From positions 1 to 54,666 of the forward strand of contig CAMAZF010000013.1 of the NCBI GenBank assembly GCA_945862985.1: DNA of 54,666 nucleotides. The letters are read 5' to 3'. The notes under the pieces were generated by a model that saw nothing but the letters and a program-made list of their open reading frames with translations, did not search any database and was not told where the DNA came from. This DNA comes from Bordetella parapertussis. GTDB taxonomy: Bacteria > Pseudomonadota > Gammaproteobacteria > Burkholderiales > Burkholderiaceae_A. Shown one piece after another: positions 49,510 through 54,666 of this stretch. The first letter of the stretch is position 1; every line of letters begins with the position of its first letter. Position numbers and translations under genes: made by a program.

Positions 49510-50436
49510 ATGAAAAAAACCCTCATTGCACTGGCGGTGGCTGGATTCACAGCCGCCCCGGCCATGGCCCAGGTCACGATGTACGGAAACCTGGAGACTG
49601 GCATTTTAAACACCGACACGGATGGCAAGGCATCGACGACGAAGCTTGATTCCAACATCGTGAACTCGTCGCGGCTGGGTTTCCGGGGTACTGAAGACAT
49701 GGGCGGCGGCTTAAAGGCCTTCTTCCGTCTGGAGACCTCGATGGATGCTGAGGCAGGCAAGGGAATCGATTCTTTCAACCGCGGTTCTGAGGTGGGCCTT
49801 TCGGGTTCGTTTGGTGCCGTGAAGGTCGGCAAGTTCGACATCACTGGCGCAGAAGGCATTGACTCTGCAGTCAGTCTGATTGGAAACATTGGTAATGCAT
49901 CGGGGATTGATATTGGCTCGGACATCAACCATGCGGTTCAGTACAAGTCCCCGAAGATCGGTGGATTTGAAGTGCACCTTGGTACTGCGCTGAAAGATGG
50001 CGGCGTGAACGAGACTACATCCGTCTTTGTGGGCGGAAACATCGCGAAGGTCAAAGTTGGCTTTGGCAGCACGACAGACAAGGACAGCAACGGTGTGGAG
50101 CGAACGGCCACCACCATGGGCGCGCAGTATGACTTCGGTCCCTTGGCTGCTTCGGTCTATTACGGCATGCGTGAGACGGATGGTGCCGGTGATGTGACCA
50201 ACACGATCTTCACCGCAAGAGCACCACTTGGTGGTGGGCTGACAGTCCACGGCATGTTTGGAAACTTTGAAACCGAGGCTTTTGGAACGAAGGCCGCTTC
50301 AGAGACGGACAAAATGGCTCTGGCGCTCTCAAAGGCGTTCTCTAAGCGAACCACGGGATACCTGGGCTACGTCTCTTCCGATAAAGACGGCACGGAGACG
50401 AACCAGCTTTATCTGGCTGTGAACCACAAGTTTTAA
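49510..50436 (+). CDS. Outer-membrane porin, copy 2
   Basis: 308 residues. Leader MKKTLIALAVAGFTAAPAMA and the same layout as copy 1, ending AVNHKF. Clearly a paralogue, but more diverged from copies 1 and 3 in both protein and leader DNA than they are from each other. Less codon-biased than copy 3, so perhaps expressed under other conditions. A 150-base upstream region contains no gene; TTAGGAGAG is the ribosome site. Confidence 0.93.
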   Translation: MKKTLIALAVAGFTAAPAMAQVTMYGNLETGILNTDTDGKASTTKLDSNIVNSSRLGFRGTEDMGGGLKAFFRLETSMDAEAGKGIDSFNRGSEVGLSGSFGAVKVGKFDITGAEGIDSAVSLIGNIGNASGIDIGSDINHAVQYKSPKIGGFEVHLGTALKDGGVNETTSVFVGGNIAKVKVGFGSTTDKDSNGVERTATTMGAQYDFGPLAASVYYGMRETDGAGDVTNTIFTARAPLGGGLTVHGMFGNFETEAFGTKAASETDKMALALSKAFSKRTTGYLGYVSSDKDGTETNQLYLAVNHKF

Positions 50437-50453
50437 GCCGATCTGATTGAACT

Positions 50454-50483
50454 GCCCGGCGAGCGACTCGCCGGGCTTTTTTT
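50454..50483 (+). terminator. Terminator of porin copy 2
   Basis: Ten-pair stem GCCCGGCGAG/CTCGCCGGGC with a CGA loop and seven Ts, between the two tandem porins, which are therefore separate transcripts. Confidence 0.93.
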
Positions 50484-50535
50484 GCACGGCCGAATGGCTC
50501 GTCGGATTTCATTCAACCTCTTAGGAGAATATTGA

Positions 50536-51459
50536 ATGAAAAAGCATCTGATCGCTGCCGCTGTTGCTGGCCTGATCGCCGCTCCTGCCATGGCTCAAGT
50601 CACCGTCTACGGTAACCTCGAGACCGGCATCCTGAACGAAGACACCGATGGCAAAGCTTCCGTAACGAAACTGGCCTCTTCCGTTGTGAACTCCTCCCGC
50701 CTGGGCTTCCAGGGCTCTGAGGACCTCGGCGGTGGCCTGAAGGCCTTCTTCCGCCTCGAGGCTTCCATGGACGCTTCCACCGGCGCAGGCATCTCCTCTT
50801 TCGGCCGTGGTTCGGAAGTGGGCCTCTCCGGCTCCTTCGGTTCCGTTAAAGTTGGTAAGTTCGACATCACCAACGCTGAAGGCGTCGACAACATGAGCCA
50901 GATCGGCAACATCGGTCTGTTCTCCGGCATCGACATCGGTTCCGACATCAACCACGCCATCCAGTACAAGTCCCCCAAGATCGGCGGCTTTGAAGTCCAG
51001 ATCGGTACTGCTCTGAAAGACGGCGGCGTGAACGAGACCACCTCCTTCTACGTTGGCGGCCAGGTTGCCAAGGTTGATGTCCAGTTCGGCACCACCACGG
51101 ACAAGTCCGCTGCAGGCGTTGAGCGCACCGCCACCACCATGGGCGCACGCTACAACTTCGGCCCCATGGCTGCCACCATTGTCTACGGCACCAACGAGAC
51201 CGACGGTAAGGGCGACCTGACCAACACGATCGTGTCCGTGTCGGCTCCCATCGGTGCTGGCCTGAAGGTTCATGGCATGTACGGCAACTTTGAGACCGAT
51301 GCTTATGGTTCCGCCAAGGCTTCCGAGACCGACAAGATGGCCGTTGCGCTCTCCAAGGCTTTCTCGAAGCGCACCACCGGCTACCTCGGCTACGTCTCGA
51401 TCGACAAAGACGGCACCGAGACCAACCAGCTGTACCTGGCCGTTAACCACAAGTTCTAA
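50536..51459 (+). CDS. Outer-membrane porin, copy 3
   Basis: 307 residues. Signal peptide identical to that of copy 1 and nearly identical throughout; substitutions cluster in likely loops (after GILN, around YGSAKASETD, YVSIDKDGTE). The 18 bases before the ATG match those of copy 1 exactly. Codon use points to very high expression. Confidence 0.94.
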   Translation: MKKHLIAAAVAGLIAAPAMAQVTVYGNLETGILNEDTDGKASVTKLASSVVNSSRLGFQGSEDLGGGLKAFFRLEASMDASTGAGISSFGRGSEVGLSGSFGSVKVGKFDITNAEGVDNMSQIGNIGLFSGIDIGSDINHAIQYKSPKIGGFEVQIGTALKDGGVNETTSFYVGGQVAKVDVQFGTTTDKSAAGVERTATTMGARYNFGPMAATIVYGTNETDGKGDLTNTIVSVSAPIGAGLKVHGMYGNFETDAYGSAKASETDKMAVALSKAFSKRTTGYLGYVSIDKDGTETNQLYLAVNHKF

Positions 51460-51501
51460 TCATCGGCAGCCGAGAGGCTGTTGTTTGATTCGGCACAGAA
51501 G

Positions 51502-51526
51502 ACCCCCGCCCCGTGCGGGGGTTTTT
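51502..51526 (+). terminator. Terminator of porin copy 3
   Basis: ACCCCCGC/GCGGGGGT stem with a five-base loop and a T-rich tail, 18 bases before the next gene. Confidence 0.92.
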
Positions 51527-51543
51527 CTTTTTAGAATGCCCTC

Positions 51544-52476
51544 ATGACGTCACCTCACGCTCAAGTCTCTGCAGAAGTTCTGCGCGCTCACTTTCCCGCC
51601 ATCCTCGACTTTCTGAGAGCAGGCCTTGCTGATCAGGATCAGGTCTTCCGGTTCGCGCCCGGACTGCTGCCTGAGAATGCCCTCTTTTCGCTGGATCGAC
51701 TGGAGGCGCTGCTGGCCAATCCCCTCTTGAGCCCTGAGTGGCTTCAAGTGAGCCTTCGGGGCCAGGTTGTGCCCATTGCAGATGATCAGATGTGGAAGAC
51801 CGTCCAGAAGAAGCGGCTGCAGTTCATTGACAAGCGGCGTCTGGTTCAGGCCCTGGAGCAGGGTGCCTCGGTGGTGTTGGAGGGGCTGGACCTCCAAGAC
51901 CAGATGATCAACGCCTTGGTGCGGGAGATCGATCAGCTCATGCCCTGCGTGCTGAGCAACTGCGAGGCTTTTTTCTCACGCCAGAGCAATGAAGCCTACG
52001 GGGGACATCGCGACAGCGACGATGTGTTGGTGATTCAGGTCTCTGGCCAGAAGCGCTGGCGAGTGCATCAGCCCCAGCGCAGGCGGTATCAGGGTAATTC
52101 ACCGCTTACAGAGCAGCAGATGGGCCCGCTACTCAAGGAGTTCGTGATGAACCCGGGTGACGCGTTGTATGTTCGGGCTGGGGTGCCGCATCGTTGCACC
52201 ACGCCCGGCTCCCACAGCCTGCACCTCTCCTTCGACCTCTGCGACCGAACCCCCAATATTGAGCAGATCTCGGCCGCCGGCATTTCCGTCTACAACCAAG
52301 GGGCCGCAGACTGTCACGCCAGTCCGGAGGACGTGGTCGCGCGGTATGTGGAGTTGGTCACAGATCCCTCATTCGTTCGCGAGCTGGGCGAAGCCCGGGC
52401 GAACATTCGGCGCGAAGCCATCGCCTTTCGCGATCGAATCCATGCCGCGGGTCTGCGCCCGCGGCTCAAGCCTTAA
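51544..52476 (+). CDS. JmjC/cupin-type Fe(II)/2-oxoglutarate oxygenase-like protein
   Basis: 310 residues. The iron-binding H-x-D is seen in GGHRDSDDVLVIQVSGQKRWRVHQP (about residues 157-180), and the distal histidine in LYVRAGVPHRCTTPGSHSLHLSF (about 219-240), the arrangement of cupin_8/ribosomal-oxygenase proteins such as YcfD. Unlike YcfD, the C-terminal dimerisation and winged-helix parts are not obvious. The target may be a protein side chain or a small molecule. Preceded by a terminator, so it has its own promoter. Confidence 0.78.
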   Translation: MTSPHAQVSAEVLRAHFPAILDFLRAGLADQDQVFRFAPGLLPENALFSLDRLEALLANPLLSPEWLQVSLRGQVVPIADDQMWKTVQKKRLQFIDKRRLVQALEQGASVVLEGLDLQDQMINALVREIDQLMPCVLSNCEAFFSRQSNEAYGGHRDSDDVLVIQVSGQKRWRVHQPQRRRYQGNSPLTEQQMGPLLKEFVMNPGDALYVRAGVPHRCTTPGSHSLHLSFDLCDRTPNIEQISAAGISVYNQGAADCHASPEDVVARYVELVTDPSFVRELGEARANIRREAIAFRDRIHAAGLRPRLKP

Positions 52477-52491
52477 GACGGAGTAGCGAAG

Positions 52492-53865
52492 CTAGCGGGT
52501 GGCAGCCTTCAAGAGCGGCATGATGTTGGGTGCTTGAGCGAGTCCAAGCGCCGCATTCCACGCGGCTTCGGCCTTGTGTTGACCGATTTCTGCCGCGGCC
52601 TGATCCATGAACTTCGCCTTGAGCTGCTCTGCAGACATGGGCCGCTCGAGGCTGCCAATGGCATGTTCCACAAAGACGTGGAAGCTGCGCCCATCGTTGG
52701 TCTGAATGGTGACATCTGCAGAGGCTTCGCTGATGCTGTCATCCACGACGGCCGTGATCTTGTCGCGCAGGGTGACGACACGAGCATCCTGAACACAGGC
52801 GTCTGAATACTCATGCTCCCCCGCACGGCCATGAATGATGCCGGCAGCGCAGGAGTGGTAGACGCTGAACTTGCCCTCCAGGCCCAGCTGGGGGGTCTTC
52901 TTTCCGGTGAGTTCGAGCACCAGGGAATGCACCTTGAGCGTGATCGCGCGGATGTCCTCTGCCTGGAGCTGGTGTGCGTTCCGAAGCTGCACGCAGCCAT
53001 CGATGCTGGGATGGATCACGATGCCGCAGGCGAACGGCTTGTAGGTATTGAGTGCTGCTTCCCAGCGCGAGCCCAGCCCCTCGGTGATCTCGCTCCAGTC
53101 GTGTTTGTCGGAGATGGCTTGAACCAGCCCACGCGGAGCCTCGAGCGCACGCTTCGAGGCGGTAAATCCCTTCTGCGCGAGAAGGGCGGACATGAGCCCG
53201 TTCTTGGCAGCTGCGCCCGGATGAAAGGGTTTGGTCATACTCCCAAACTGCTCCCGCAGACCAACCGGCTGAGACGCTGCAATGCCCAGTGCCATCTGGG
53301 CTTGATCAACCGAGAGGCCGAGCAGCCGCGAGCAGGCGGCAGCGGAGCCCACCATGCCTGTGGTGCCCGTGATGTGCCAGCCGCGATCGTAATGGTGAGG
53401 GTAGATACAGTTGCCCACACGGCAGCTCACTTCCACCCCAATCACCAAGGCGTCGAGGACTTGGCGGCCGGTACTGCCCAGCTTCTCTGCCAGCGGCAAC
53501 AGAGCGGAAGCAATGGGTCCAGCAGGGTGGATGATGGTCTTGAGATGGGTGTCGTCGAAGTCGAATGTATGCGAGGAGATGCCGTTGATCAGGGCCGCGT
53601 TGGCCATGTCCACACGCTCGGCACGACCCATCAGGGCCGCCTGCGGGGGAGACTCCAACACCTGGGCGGCAGACAATGCAGCCTGGACGCTGTCATGGCT
53701 TGAGGCGCCAATGGCGCAGCCCAGCCAGTTTGCGAGCGTTCGGTGCGCCTGATCCTCAACCTCCTGATCCCAGCCCTTTGAGGGGTGCTGAATGGCGAAC
53801 TCGGCCAGCAAGCGCGTGATGGGGGGGGCGTGGTGGTCTGCCTGAACTTTGGTGTTGAGTGCCAT
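52492..53865 (-). CDS. MmgE/PrpD family protein
   Basis: 457 residues. ANWLGCAIGASSHDSV, NAALINGISSHTFDFDDTHLKTIIHPAGPIASALLPLAE and RGWHITGTTGMVGSAAACSRLLGL are typical of the family, which includes 2-methylcitrate dehydratase, aconitate-decarboxylase relatives and uncharacterised members. No prpB, prpC or acnD is nearby, so a methylcitrate role is not supported. It lies just beyond the rrn terminator, on the same strand as the rRNA genes. Confidence 0.86.
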   Translation of the reverse strand: MALNTKVQADHHAPPITRLLAEFAIQHPSKGWDQEVEDQAHRTLANWLGCAIGASSHDSVQAALSAAQVLESPPQAALMGRAERVDMANAALINGISSHTFDFDDTHLKTIIHPAGPIASALLPLAEKLGSTGRQVLDALVIGVEVSCRVGNCIYPHHYDRGWHITGTTGMVGSAAACSRLLGLSVDQAQMALGIAASQPVGLREQFGSMTKPFHPGAAAKNGLMSALLAQKGFTASKRALEAPRGLVQAISDKHDWSEITEGLGSRWEAALNTYKPFACGIVIHPSIDGCVQLRNAHQLQAEDIRAITLKVHSLVLELTGKKTPQLGLEGKFSVYHSCAAGIIHGRAGEHEYSDACVQDARVVTLRDKITAVVDDSISEASADVTIQTNDGRSFHVFVEHAIGSLERPMSAEQLKAKFMDQAAAEIGQHKAEAAWNAALGLAQAPNIMPLLKAATR

Positions 53866-53900
53866 TAGGTCTTACTCCAAGTGGTTGGGCCTAGAAAAGC

Positions 53901-53932
53901 AAAAACCCCCACCTGAGATTCAGGTGAGGGTT
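53901..53932 (-). terminator. rRNA operon terminator
   Basis: Read on the minus strand, a 13-position stem with a single mismatch and a GAT/ATC loop is followed by five Ts, 10 bases behind the 5S gene. Confidence 0.9.
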
Positions 53933-53941
53933 CTTAGGGGG

Positions 53942-54057
53942 TGCCTGACGGTGCCCTACTTTCACGAGCGAAAGCTCACTATCATCGGCGCAAAGTCGTT
54001 TCACGGTCCTGTTCGGGATGGGAAGGGGTGGTTCCAACTCGCTATGGCCATCAGGCA
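53942..54057 (-). rRNA. rrf: 5S ribosomal RNA
   Basis: About 116 bases. Minus-strand reading from GCCTGATGGCCATAGCGAG through CCCATCCCGAACAGG and GGTAGTAT-like GATGATAGT to GTAGGGCACCGTCAGGC, whose ends pair to close the molecule. Confidence 0.95.
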
Positions 54058-54199
54058 TAACTTGTAAACAATATCGATCTTCGCTGTTGCTGGAGACGAA
54101 TCCAGCAACACAGTTAGGAATTCTTTGAAACACGTACATCTATAGACTGACTGTTATGTCAGTCGACCAAGTATGGCGTTGACTCATCAACAAAGTTAT

Positions 54200-54666
<467 letters not shown>

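Noticed and set aside
50521-51450. Open frame of about 309 codons antisense to porin copy 3, with a similar one opposite copy 1
   Set aside because: It mirrors the codon bias of the porins; similarity between the antisense frames only reflects porin duplication.
52492-53865. prpD of a methylcitrate operon
   Set aside because: No prpB, prpC, prpR or acnD is present nearby, so only the broader family name is justified.

Overview
The window looks like a chromosomal segment of a betaproteobacterium, most likely order Burkholderiales. The evidence is three Porin_4-type porins, the rplM-rpsI / argC / erpA neighbourhood, dnaE next to msbA, a three-gene pnt transhydrogenase, lipoproteins with an [S/G]-[A/G]-C lipobox followed by glycines, and a betaproteobacterial-looking 23S/5S pair on the minus strand at the right end. 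No plasmid backbone, phage structural gene or CRISPR array is visible.

Layout. 1-6400: the 3' part of a PhoX phosphatase, a toxin-first HipA/HTH pair, a lipoprotein subtilisin-like protease with a P domain, and a PhoD phosphatase. 6475-7305: kdsA. 7302-16901: an envelope-polysaccharide locus. Its minus-strand arm holds a lipoprotein, a YjbH-like outer-membrane protein, a WecA/MraY-like initiating transferase, an RfaH antiterminator and an S41 protease. Its plus-strand arm holds an SLBB export protein and a Wzz. 16898-23112: a coupled minus-strand operon dnaE - tyrosine phosphatase - msbA; msbA carries an in-frame palindromic repeat in its linker. 23152-29127: two GT39 enzymes, a polyprenyl-phosphate GT2 and a flippase-like protein, with an HEPN/MNT toxin-antitoxin pair inserted in the middle. 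29124-31638: a DUF4143 ATPase, tRNA-Leu(CAA), and apt head-to-head with an MTA/SAH nucleosidase-like gene. 31635-37682: the queA-tgt-yajC-secDF block, disrupted by vapBC and with tgt inverted. 37697-38791: an orphan tyrosine recombinase. 38912-51459: housekeeping genes (rplM, rpsI, argC, erpA, pnt, mnmA, gst, purB, a hydrolase) lying between inverted, near-identical porins. 51544-53865: a JmjC/cupin oxygenase and a MmgE/PrpD protein. 53901-54666: rrn terminator, 5S and the 3' end of 23S.

How the genes work together. Much of the window serves the envelope: Kdo synthesis (kdsA), lipid A export (msbA), polysaccharide initiation, export and length control, polyprenyl-linked sugar transfer, Sec translocation and porins. 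Queuosine (queA, tgt), 2-thiouridine (mnmA) and adenine recycling (nucleosidase to apt) are the other themes. HipA/HTH, MNT/HEPN, VapBC and the DUF4143 ATPase sit at the joints between housekeeping blocks. The most unusual items are the palindromic element inside msbA, the CATG shared-start divergence of apt and the nucleosidase, the MNT/HEPN pair inside a glycan operon, the rearranged queA-tgt block, and the inverted porin pair flanking about 10.7 kb.
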